This document shows, in pieces, positions 47,196 to 57,918 of a DNA stretch of 64,000 nt. Each line of letters starts with the position of its first letter. The first letter of the stretch is position 1. Under the pieces are notes generated by a model. The model ran no database searches, had not been told where the DNA came from, and saw only the letters and a list, made by a program, of their open reading frames with translations. The position numbers and the translations under genes are program-made. The stretch is from Coptis chinensis (Eukaryota > Streptophyta > Magnoliopsida > Ranunculales > Ranunculaceae). Location: assembly GCA_015680905.1 (NCBI GenBank), contig CM027382.1:16465501-16529500 (forward strand). The letters run 5' to 3'.

Positions 47196-50100
47196 AACCA
47201 CCCCCAAACAGCATTTTGCTTGTCCTCAAGCAAATATGAGAAATTAAAAGAAGTGACCAAAAATGGAGTTCTTAACTAATCTCGTTTTGCTGAGTGCGAT
47301 TGCATTGACCATATGCAATAAGGCTTTAAACCACTAGGAATTCCCAAGTGGACGAGTTATAGCCTCATGAGAGTTTTCCAGAGAAGGTACTTACAAACTT
47401 CATCTATCCTATAACTGTAAGAACCGTTATGGTTTCATGTCATCAACTACAAACCGTGAAAACCCATAACTGTAGGAACCGTTATGGTTTCATGTTCACG
47501 ATTTTGTTTAGAAATCATACCTTTAGATCAGCTGTGATATCTTTGAGAATACAAATTAGCAACCTCTTGATCTTCTGTTGTATTCCTATCATTGGAATGG
47601 ACGTTGTGTGGGCAACGATCTACCAGCCCCTTCTTTCTCTATATGCCTCTCGCACTCACAAGGTCAAAACCAAATTTTTTTTGGAACTAATCTTGCTTGA
47701 GCATTCACTGAATAATGCGGCCAAGAAAGAAGGGATTCTTTATATAGGCTACAACAGGGACCATGAAGAGAAATTAGGGTTAGGTCTCCTGACGGGATTG
47801 GGCTTCCCATGTTCTCCCAGAACACACGACCCAAGTCCATGAACAAATGGCTTATTCCACAAAAGGTCATTGTTGCACTACCGCCCTAATCCCAAATTAC
47901 ATGTATTACGTTTATGGGCTCCATATTATATGCTTGTTGATCTCCCCGTGTTAAGATATCGAATGCCCGTTGATTAAGTCAAGTTATTGACAACTACATT
48001 AATCAACTTCTTTTGTCCTTGAGTAGTACCACTCAACCTCATTGTCATGTCGGATTAAATCCACTTGCAGGGTTTACATGACAATCCTTATGAGCTCCTC
48101 AAGGGGACATCATCAACCCGACTTCTTCCGAGTCACGAATTCCTTCTATAATCAACAACACACCTTACATACAATGTCTTACCCAATCCATCAAATTTGT
48201 TGATTCACAAATGAATCTCACTCATTGATGATTTAAAGTAATGTACAATGCACGTAAGTGCCCGTTACTATATACGGATTAAGAGGACAAGCATCCATAA
48301 TAACAGAGGTGTTTGTTCTCTTATATAGTCTGTATAAAGAGAAACAACCTCACTTGATCCTGTTCAATATACACAAAGTGTACTAGTGTAATCCTATAGT
48401 CAAGATAGACTAATACCAGATTATACTATAACCATACCAATGGTTTGTCCAAATCCATCTAGGTTGTGAACGTTTACTTATACTTTATAAGGTACTGGTG
48501 ATATGATCTTCCGTGTGTCACCACACACCATATTATCTACAGCATAAAGTATTAGACGCATGTATATAACTAATAACATATATAATATGTATAACATTTG
48601 CCCATATGATTCTCATTCAAAATATAAAGAATTAGAGTTAATACAAAAGTAATGCTTTTAGTATATAACCCTATCAATAATGACTAAGAAATAAAATTAC
48701 TATTTCCTTATTTATTCTCAGATATCTATACATCTCACTAGCAATGAATATAAAATAATCAATTTGAAATCTAAGCTAATACGTGCACAATAATCAATCA
48801 TCTACGGATAAACATATATATAATGAACTATGCTATGAAATGCAATAACAGGCCCGTTTCTGAAACCTTGGAATAAGGTCCTTAAATAGGCCCTCACAAA
48901 TATGTCAAGACAAAAACACTCTGATTTTTCCACTCAAATTTCGCTCACTCCAGTGAGTAGTGGGCACACTTTATCTTACAAACTCAATGACGCACAAGGA
49001 AGTCGAAGTCGATTAAACATATCTGCCACTTACTATCACACTAACCTATATATTCCTAATTAAGCTAGAGGTCTTTATTAGGTGTTGCGGGGATTAGGTG
49101 ATGGTTTAAGAATGAAGAAAATGGATATTCAAAAAGGAAAAGTCTGAGATAATAGAGTCTTCAAAATATGTAATTAGAGAAAACCTTGTTCTTACTTTGC
49201 TTCTACACTTTGTTTCCATCCTTACCCATTTTTTCTTTTTCTTTTGGCTTTTGACTCCTTTGATTCTGTTTTTGGAGTTCTAACTTTTTATTTTTTTTTT
49301 TTCTTTTCTTTGGATGAAAACTTTCTTTTCTTTTCTTATTTGAAACAACTAATAAATTCTTGGTATTCCACAGGTCTTTCTCTATTTTGTTTTCTTCATT
49401 TCATCTCGATTCTCAGACTTATTCAAAAATGGGTAGGCTGATTTTTATTTTGTTTTGTTTCTTATAAAAGGGTAAAGGATTGTGGTTTATGAAAAGGCTA
49501 AGGAAAGCCTCAGAGGGATGACTAGAGGAAAATAATTTTATATAGGTTTGAATTTCTGGCTATATCAATCCAAAAAGGCATAAATTCTCGCTTAAGATAT
49601 GGAATAGTGATCAAGCAAGTGGACATGTGATTTCTCTATTCGGAATTTACTTCTCCCTTGTGTCATTACTCATATATTTCACTCATAAAGCTTTTATGCT
49701 ATATTCTCACAGGATTAGTAGAATAAGTACTCTAGCCTAGATTTCAGAAACTTACTACCAATACAAATATAGATGCTCATGCAATATATTTATGGAAAGA
49801 TGTAATGACTATTACCTACATATTAACCTAAATTTCTAAAAACTATTCTAATTTAAGAGCTAACGTGAAACTTCTAGACTAATATCATCATATAGAAAGA
49901 AACAATACCAATATTATTAAGTGCATAGTATAAATACTTATTATTTATATGCAGGTAATTGCATACTTACATATAAATACTTATTATTTATATGTAAGTC
50001 GCCTATAAAATTTCAAAACAATCGGAATTATGAAAGTCCTTCTACTACCTTGCAAAGTTTGTGAAACAGTTTTCGGACACAATACAAACAACTGAATGGT

Positions 50101-50816
50101 TAACCAATCAAAACAGAGCCAAAATTTACCAGAAGTTCACTGGAGGCTCCTGACAGATCATGTGTGTTCTTGTAAAATATTTAGATCAATTGGAGTTTTA
50201 CAAACCCTTCTTATCGGCTGTTGTTCTAGAAATTAAGTGTTGCAAAATTGCAGAAACGCACTAGAAACAATCCACTAGTTAGGTAATCAAACCAAATAAA
50301 AAACTTTTCAAATTTTTATTACAAACTCCTGACTTAAAATAGATACTCTTGCAAAAAGTTTAGAATTTTTGGAAATGTCTAAGTAACCCTACTCGCCTGT
50401 TTTTCCGGAAATTTACGGTGTGAAAGCTAAAATATAGCAGTGTAAATATGGTAATAGTTCACTAGGTAAAACAACTAGGAAAAACCTGAAAAACTTCCAG
50501 TAAATCAAGAACACCTTAAATATTATGCTTGAAAATTTTAGAAGTTTTAGAAATTTAAAAATACCTTTACCGCAGTATTCTTAACTGTGAGTCCGCAGTC
50601 TTAAGGGAGCATGGGCGCGCTTTGTGCAAGGCAAAAGGGAGGGCGGGTGCGCCCTTAGTTAAAAACAGTGAATTTCAAGCTTGAACAGTAACGAAAATAT
50701 GAGAAAAAATAATGAAAAATTAAAAGGGTGGGTGGGTAGAGAATGGGGGATTGCCCTTTGGATTCAACCAATTGAATTCTTGTCTTGAATGAGTTTAAGA
50801 TGGCAGCATCGCCATT
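47196..50816 (-). other. Internal region of the left non-autonomous unit (coding part deleted)
   Basis: 3' non-coding region (47196-49940, with an inserted solo LTR) joined directly to leader sequence (about 50005-50816). Compared with 52140-61863, everything between about 53640 and 61035, including the gag-like ORF, is missing. A 30-bp direct repeat (TATAAATACTTATTATTTAT) flanks the junction at 49930-50000. The PBS is ATGGCGATGCTGCC on the minus strand, left of 50817. Confidence 0.75.
47416..48676 (+). mobile_element. Solo LTR (1261 bp) in the left non-autonomous unit
   Basis: Starts TGTAAGAACC and ends CCCTATCA. Flanks ATAAC (47411-47415) and ATAAT (48677-48681) form a 4-of-5 target duplication. 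The uninterrupted site is visible at about 52362-52372 in the right unit, which confirms an insertion. TTTATATAGG at 47738-47747 is a likely TATA box. Its first 30 bp are nearly repeated at 47470-47505 (GTAGGAACCGTTATGGTTTC). The 137-codon plus frame inside matches no known protein. Confidence 0.72.
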
Positions 50817-52139
50817 TGATAAACTGTAAAATCAATACTTGATTTCTCTAACTTGATCTTACGTTATCAGTTATATATTTCCTACTCTCACATATATATA
50901 TTCATGCAATATATAGAGTACGAAATTGTTCCACTCTTAATCTATCAAAACTAAATAGAATCCAATTAATCAAACACAAGGAAACAATGGTGAGAATAAT
51001 ATTTATGAATGTGAATTTATACTATGAAACTGAATATATGAATTTAACTTATAATAATTTAACTAAGCAATTGAATATGACTTGAATAGAATATGGAGAA
51101 GAATAGAGAAGGAATTAGGGAGATTTGATATTCACCTAGATAAATTCCTAATATGCTAGTGTAGATTATTGCAACCCTAACCAATAAAGATTAAGTATTT
51201 GATCCCTAAGTATTCATGATATCTTTAACAAAATAATAATTAGCATGAGAGGAAGTTTAACCCATTCTCATGGTGAAAAAACTAACATTTAGATTGAAAC
51301 TCTTGAATAAGCAATAATTCTAACTAACACATCAAGTTTTCATCAAAGCTTCAACAAACCCCTCTAATGGAGGTTTAGCTAATATTAATTAGACTATTAT
51401 TAATAGAAGAAGAATAAGACATAATGAAGACAATAACAATAACTTGGTTTTATTAATGGAGGCTAGGTTTTAGAACATAAACTAGATTAAAACTAAAGAG
51501 AAACTAAATTATTCTAGCTAATGGGAGAGATAGAGAGAGGGAACCCTAATTTACAACTAAACTAAAGAGGGGAGTAGTCAAGTTTTGTTTAGCCTTAACC
51601 CTTTTTATATAGGAGAGATGGGCTTTGAAGCTATGGTTTGGGCCATTAAATCAATCCCAAAACCTAATTACTTAAGTCCAAAAAGGGTTTCTATATTGGA
51701 AATTTCTGCAATAGCCTTTTAGTCCACTTTTACTCCTCTGATTGGATCAAACCCTAGACCATTAGAAAGCTCTTTCCGAGTTGGTCATTTTGACATATAG
51801 TAGGCCCAATTCTGAGGTCTGAGTTCAAAGATACGGCTTGCGAAAGTTCTGTTGACTTTTCTGCTCTATTTCTGCCCTCGTTGACTTTGAGTTTTCAGCT
51901 TTGACTGGGCTTTAAAAAAGCTTTTTGTCCTTGAAACTTAGGCTTTAACCATAAAACTTCTTAGCAACCAATCTTTGCTCCTTTCTTTTTAAAAGTGACA
52001 TATTTCTTCACATATTTGACTCTAAGACCTGAAATACACAAAAGTACGTAAACAGTACTAACTCTTATTTATTATAAACATAATTGGTCTAAATGTAATA
52101 TTATTAAGGGGGTTAAACTACAATTTTAGGCTCTTATCA
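50817..52139 (-). repeat. LTR B, shared by two units
   Basis: 1323 bp, TGATAAGAGCC...GTTTATCA on the minus strand. The left neighbour is a PBS (5' LTR function) and the right neighbour is the CCACCCCAAAACAG polypurine box (3' LTR function). Confidence 0.87.
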
Positions 52140-55055
52140 AACCACCCCAAAACAGCATTTTGCTTGTCCTCAAACAATTATGATAAATTAAAATAAGTGA
52201 CCAAAAATGGAGTTCTAACTAATCTCGTTTCGTCGAGTACGATTGCATTAACTATATTCAATAAGGCCTTAAACAACTAGAAATTCCCTAGGGGACGAGT
52301 TATAGCCTCATGAGAGTTTTCTAGAGAATGTACTCACAAACTTCATCTATACTACAACGACTAAGAAATACAAATTATTGTTTCCTTATTTATTCTCATA
52401 TATCTATACATCTCACTAGCAATGAATATAGAATAATCAATTGAAAACTTAAGCTAATACGTGCATAATGATCAATCATCTACGGATAAATATATATATA
52501 ATTAACTATGCTATGAAATGAAATAACAGGTCTGTTTATAAAACTTTGGAATAACGTCCTTAAGTAGGTCCTCACATATATGTCAAGACAAAAACACTCT
52601 GATTTTTCCACTCAAGTTTCACTCACTCCAGTGTACAGTGGGCACACTTTACCTTACAATCTCAATGACGTACAAGAAAACCGAAGTCGATCAAACACAT
52701 CTGCCACTTACTATCACACTAACATATTCCTAATTAAGCTAGATGTCTTTATTAGGTATTGCGGGGATTAGGTGATGATTTAAGAAGGAAGGAAATGGAT
52801 ATTCAAAAAGACAAGTCTGGGATAATAGAGTCTTCAAAATATGTAACTAAAGAAAACCTTGTTTTACTTTGCTTCTACACTTTATTTCCATCCTTAACCA
52901 TTTTTTTCTTTTTCTTTTGGCTTTTGACTCCTTTGATTCTGTTTTTGGAGTTCTAACTTTTTATTTTATATTTTTTCTTTGGATGGAAACTTTCTTTTCT
53001 TTTCTTATTTGAAACAACAAACAAATTCTTAGTTTTCCACAGGTATTTCTCTTTTCTTTTCTTCATTTCATCTCTATTCTTAGACTCATTCAAAAATGGG
53101 TAGGCTAATTTTATTTTTATTTTGTTTTTATAAAAGGGTAAAGGATTTGTGGTTTATGAAAAGGCTAAAGAAAGGCTCAGAGGGCGACTAGCGGAAAATA
53201 ATTTCATATAAGTTTGAATTTTTGGCTATATCGATCCAAAAAGGGCCTAAATTCTCATTTAGGATATGGTATAGTGATCAAGCAAGTGGACCTGTGATTT
53301 CTCTAATCAGAATTTATTTCTCCCTTGTGTTATTACTCTGATATTTCACTCATAAGGCTTTTAGGCTATATTCTTACAGGATTTGTAGAATAAGTACTTT
53401 AGCTTAGATTTCATAAACTTACTGCCAATACAAACATAGATGCTCATGCAATATATTTATGGAAAGATGTAATGACTATTATCTACATATTAACCTAAGT
53501 TTCTAAAAACTATTCTAATTTAAGAGCTAAAGTGAAACTTCTAGACTACTATCATCACAGAAAAAGAAACAATACCAATTTTCCTACGTGCAAAATATAA
53601 ATACTTTTTATTTTTATTTATATTTGTATTTTTTTATTAAAAAGTAAAGTACATATTATACATATATATCCTCCCTGGTGCCTAATTTTTGCAAATGTTT
53701 CTATCCCACCACCCAAACAATCGAACATTTTGTCCTCAAAGTGTAAAGAGATAAGGAAAGAATTTACCATAGAAACGTGGTAAAAATTGGCAGTACCTGT
53801 AACATAAATATTATAAAGATAATATGATAACATGAAGCACAATTAAACTATTATGTACTAACTAATACAAATTCTACTGGAATAAACATGATAAGCAAAA
53901 TGTGGCAAAAAGATTTGAAATGAAATACCAAAATGTGCCACCCCCAAACAAAATTTGAAAACTAAGGTGGTATTTTACAAAAAAATTATATGGGTCTTTT
54001 AAAGTCAGATTCTGTTGAGACACCAACTCCAACTGCTAGACCATTCACCAGACAGACAGCTAGAGCTCTACGCGCATCACACACCTATGTGCCCTAAGAG
54101 TTTATTTTAAGTAAATTACTATTTAAAGAATATTGTTGAATATTGTTTCCTAGTTATAGTAGGAAACTGTTAGGGTTTGGACCTATATAAAGGTCGTAGG
54201 ATTGTTCTTTAAAGCTAACAATTGAATTCATATTATAGAAAAAGGTAGTTTTAGTCTCTAATCAAAAGACTATTGGTAGCTGATCTCTAATCAAAGGATC
54301 AATTCGATCTAATATTTAGACTCAAGAACTGAGTCTCATCATCTTGGTATCGGAGCCAGTCGATTTCTCTTCAATTTTTTTTTTCTTCACCATGACGATA
54401 AAAGAACTTGAGGAGATTATAGGAAGACATGCGGATACCCTCGCCACCCACACCACCATGCTTGGCAATCACACCACCCTCCTCAACGATCTCACCACAA
54501 ACATGCAGCGCCTGCTTGATAGGGTTGATAATCTTAATCCTATTTCGCAAAACCTTCATTAACGACTTCAACAGTAGAACAATATCCAGGGACGACCACT
54601 TCGCTTGGATTTTCCTCGCTTTGAAGGAGAGGAACCTGAAGGATGGATTTTTCAAGTGGAACAGCTTTTTAGTTTGAATCCTATGTCACCATGGCTTCTA
54701 TTCATCTCTGTGGAGAAGCAGTCGCTTGGTACAGGTGGTTCCATAATTCGATGGGAGATTTAACGTGGAATTAATTTTCTAGGGTCCTTTGTAAATGATT
54801 CGGTTCGAGAAAAAATCTGGATCCTATGAGTGCAATATCTAAATTGGTGCAAACAAGTACAGTCTCTGCCTATATCTCACAATTTGAAACAATGGTTAAC
54901 TTGGTTCCGGATTTACAAGAGGCTCACCAAGTCAGTCTGTTCCTTTCGGGACTAAGAACTGATATATAGGCAGGAGTCCATCTTCTAGCACCTACAAGTT
55001 TGTCCCATGCTTTTGAGTTAGCATTGTGTGAAGAGGACGTGATAGAGGCTATTAA

Positions 55056-56067
55056 GGGGTTATTTGTTTTTTTGGGTTAAGTTATAAGAGGGTCTTATAA
55101 GACCATGTGTTATAAGAGGGTCTTATAAAGTGGTTTGTTTTTCATTTTAAGTTCCTCTTATAAGCACTTGTAAAAATAGAAAAAACAAATACATGACATC
55201 CTATAGATGGTTATTTGACAAATATAACCCTATTTTACATCACATTTAACTTGAATAGATTAATTTGAAATAAGTGTATAGTTTGATTTTCGGTTTTAAA
55301 TCAATTTTGATAATTAGAATATCAATTTTAGGAAACTACCTTAATTGGCGGTGGTGGTAGTGGTCTTAATAGCATGGTGGTGGTAGTAGTGGAGGTGATG
55401 ATATTGGTCTTAATAGCACGGTGGTGGTGGTAGTAGTAGAAGTGGTGGATGTAGCACGGTGGTGGTGGTGGTGATAGTCTTAATAGTACGGTGGTAGTGG
55501 TGGTGGTGGTAGTGGTAGTGGTAGTGGAGGTGATGATATTGGTCTTATTAGCACGGTGGTAGTAATGGTGGGGTGGTGGTAGTGGAAGTGGTGGTGGTTT
55601 TAATAGTACGGTGGTGGTGGTGGTAATAGTCATAATAGTATGGTGGTAGTGGTGGTGGAGGTGATGATGGTGGTGGTAGTAGTGGTGGTGATGATGGTGG
55701 TGGTAGTGGCGGTAGTGGTGGTGGTGGTTTTAATAGTTTGGTGGTGGTGGTGGTAGTAGCCGGTGGTGGCTAGGGCAATGGAGTTATTTGGAGAAGAAGA
55801 TAATGAAAAAGGAAGAAGAGAGAAATGAGGCTAGGGGTATATGGATGAGGGTGTTTGAGTCATTTTTCAAGTTATAAGACTTATAGAATTGAAGTAGATC
55901 CAATTTTGGTATTTATAGAATTGGAGCCTCTTATAAGACATTTCTAGTAGAATGTCTCTTATAAGAGGCAAAAAACAAACCAAAAAAATATCCAAAATCA
56001 CTGGGCCACATCTTATAAAAGGTTATAAGACCTCAAGGTCTTATAAGAGGCAAAAACAAATGGCCCC
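55056..56067. mobile_element. Harbinger-like MITE (1012 bp) in gag, TAA target duplication
   Basis: The left end GGGGTTATTTGTTTTT pairs with the right end in reverse GGGGCCATTTGTTTTT. Flanks are TAA at 55053-55055 and 56068-56070; removing the insert and one TAA restores the gag frame. Several CTTATAAG subterminal motifs lie near both ends, as in the MITE at 10763. There is no transposase. The centre is a GGT-rich minisatellite. Confidence 0.85.
55346..55770. repeat. GGT/GTG-rich minisatellite inside the MITE
   Basis: Irregular units such as TTAATAGCACGGTGGTGGTG repeat many times over about 420 bp with strong purine/T strand asymmetry (G and T on plus, almost no C). Confidence 0.9.
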
Positions 56068-56410
56068 TAAGTCGTTCCATGCAACAACCAATCCCTATCG
56101 CCAATATACCAAACACCCCAACCTGATCAGTAACCCTAAAACTAACTCCTCAAATCCTTCGCTATCAATGGGAGTTAAATGCCTTTCATGGGTTGAGCAG
56201 AAAGCATGGAGAGAAAAAGGCCTATGTTTTAACTGTGATGAAATTTATAAGCCAGGCCATTGTTGTATGATAACTCAATTGCTACTACTGGATGTGTACT
56301 CACCATAGCAAGACCAAGCGGGTTTCAATGATGATCACCAGTCCAAGGACCAAGAAGACATCATTCAAGTATCTCTACATGCGCTCGAGGGATCATTTGG
56401 GTCTAGCACA

Positions 56411-56800
56411 ATGCGCACCTCAGCGCTAATTAAGCATACACCTCTATCCGTGCTCGTCGATTTAGGATCAACTCACAATTTCATCCTTCTGACAGCAGCT
56501 CACTGTTGTGGTCTGTCTATCACTAGTTATGCCGCACTCCAAGTAATGATCGCATATGGTGGATATTTACCAAGTAAAGGCGTGTGTTCGTGCGTTAAAG
56601 TACAAGTGCAAGGATTCAGTTTCATTCACCACAAATTTCACAGTGTTTGCTATCAAAAGTTGCGACATTGTGCTTGGCATACAATGGCTTCGTACACTAG
56701 GCTATATACAATGGGACTTTGGACAGTTAGTCATGCAATTCTCTGCTAATAACCAAGTCTTTACAATAATGGGTAATAGTTCCCCATTGGTCAAGCTCAT
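56411..56800 (+). pseudogene. Protease region of the nested Ty3/gypsy element
   Basis: PLSVLVDLGSTHNFI carries the protease active-site block (usually D-S-G-S-T-H-N-F, here D-L-G). In a second frame, CDIVLGIQWLRTLGYIQWDF follows. A frameshift separates them near 56630. Confidence 0.8.
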
Positions 56801-57059
56801 CGACTCTCCAACAATGACAAAGGTAATCCAGCAAGAGAAACAAGTATACCTACTTTCCTTGGTCGCACAGGTTACTTATTCGACTGCGGGAGCATCTCGG
56901 AAAATTCATCTACAACCACATCAGGTATCCCTACAAAGCTTACTTCTTCAATTTCCTAATATATTTGGAGTTCCACAGAGCTTACCACCTCCTAGAACAC
57001 ATGACCACCGCATACCCTGACAACCAAATTCCTCACCTGTCAGTGTCAAACCATACAGA

Positions 57060-57760
57060 TATCCTCACTTTCAAAAAGCCGAAATTGAAAAAGTTGTTAA
57101 AGAACTCCACGTGTCAGGTTTTATTCGACCTAGCTCCAGCCCATTCTCTTCACCCGTTTTACTAGTCAAGAAAAAAGACGGTTCATGGCACTTATGCGTC
57201 GATTATAGAGCCCTTAATGCCATCACAATCAAAGATTGTTTTTCAATTCCAGTTGTGGACGAGCTTTTGGATGAACTTCACAATGCCACAATATTTTCTA
57301 AACTCGACTTAAGGGCTGGCTATCATCTAATTAGGGTACATGACAGTGACATTCCTAAGACAGCATTTAGGATTTAGGACCCATGATGGACACTATGAAT
57401 TCTTAGTCATGCCTTTTGGCCTCTCTAACGCACCAGTAACATTCCAAAGCTTGATGAACGAGTTGTTTCCTCCCTATCTTCGACAGTTCGTATTGGTTTT
57501 CTTTGATGACATATTGGTATATAGCAAGGACAAGTCCTCACATGTGCTACACCTCCGCAAAGTATTGGAAATATTGCAGAAACACAAACTATTTGTCAAC
57601 GCATCTAAGTGTTCGTTCGGAAAATCCTCTATTGCCTATCTTGGGCACATTATAGATGCAACTGGTGTCTCCGTTGACAGTGAAAAGATTAACGCAGTGA
57701 CTTCGTGGCCACTTCCGTCCAACATCAAACAATTACGTGGGTTCCTCGGGTTGACTATAA
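57060..57760 (+). pseudogene. Reverse transcriptase of the nested Ty3/gypsy element, truncated
   Basis: [40 protein letters not shown] and KLDLRAGYH are followed, after a frameshift at about 57370, by YEFLVMPFGLSNAPVTFQSL and the intact catalytic motif VFFDDILVYS. YLGHIIDATGVSVDSEKI and LRGFLGLT end it. The frame stops at about 57763, where RNase H would start. The catalytic aspartates are kept, but the enzyme is truncated. Confidence 0.88.
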
Positions 57761-57918
57761 ACTAATAGTCGAAAGAGTTGGGGGTCTAGCCATAAAAACA
57801 TGATACCAAATGTACCCCCAAACAGAATGAAGTTGTATAATTGGAAGCAATCATGTAGAAGAATGAATGAAAATTTATGCAACCCATTAAAGAACATATG
57901 CAAACCATCATGTTATAG

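Larger units (their letters stand above)
54393..56310 (+). pseudogene. Gag of the nested Ty3/gypsy element, interrupted by a MITE
   Basis: MTIKELEEIIGRHADTLATH begins at 54393. Other frames continue with DFPRFEGEEPEGWIFQVEQ, LCGEAVAWYRW and ISQFETMVNLVPDLQEAHQV and LFLSGLRTDI, the usual plant Ty3 gag pattern. After the MITE (55056-56067) the same frame resumes. The zinc knuckle CFNCDEIYKPGHCC is at about 56223-56264. Frameshifts and a stop (54967) inactivate it. Confidence 0.8.
54088..57760 (+). mobile_element. Truncated Ty3/gypsy (chromovirus-like) element nested in the right unit
   Basis: A short LTR (about 54088-54338, TATATAAAGG near 54185) is followed by a Met-type PBS TTGGTATCGGAGCC at 54343. 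Gag, zinc knuckle, protease and RT follow; the element ends abruptly after RT at about 57760, so RNase H, integrase and 3' LTR are missing. LTR ends are uncertain because there is no partner copy. A MITE interrupts gag. Confidence 0.78.

Noticed and set aside
47429-47842. 137-codon plus frame
   Set aside because: Lies wholly inside a solo LTR around its TATA box; no family resemblance.
55328-55633. 101-codon Thr/Pro-rich minus frame
   Set aside because: Antisense of the GGT minisatellite; no start context or domain.
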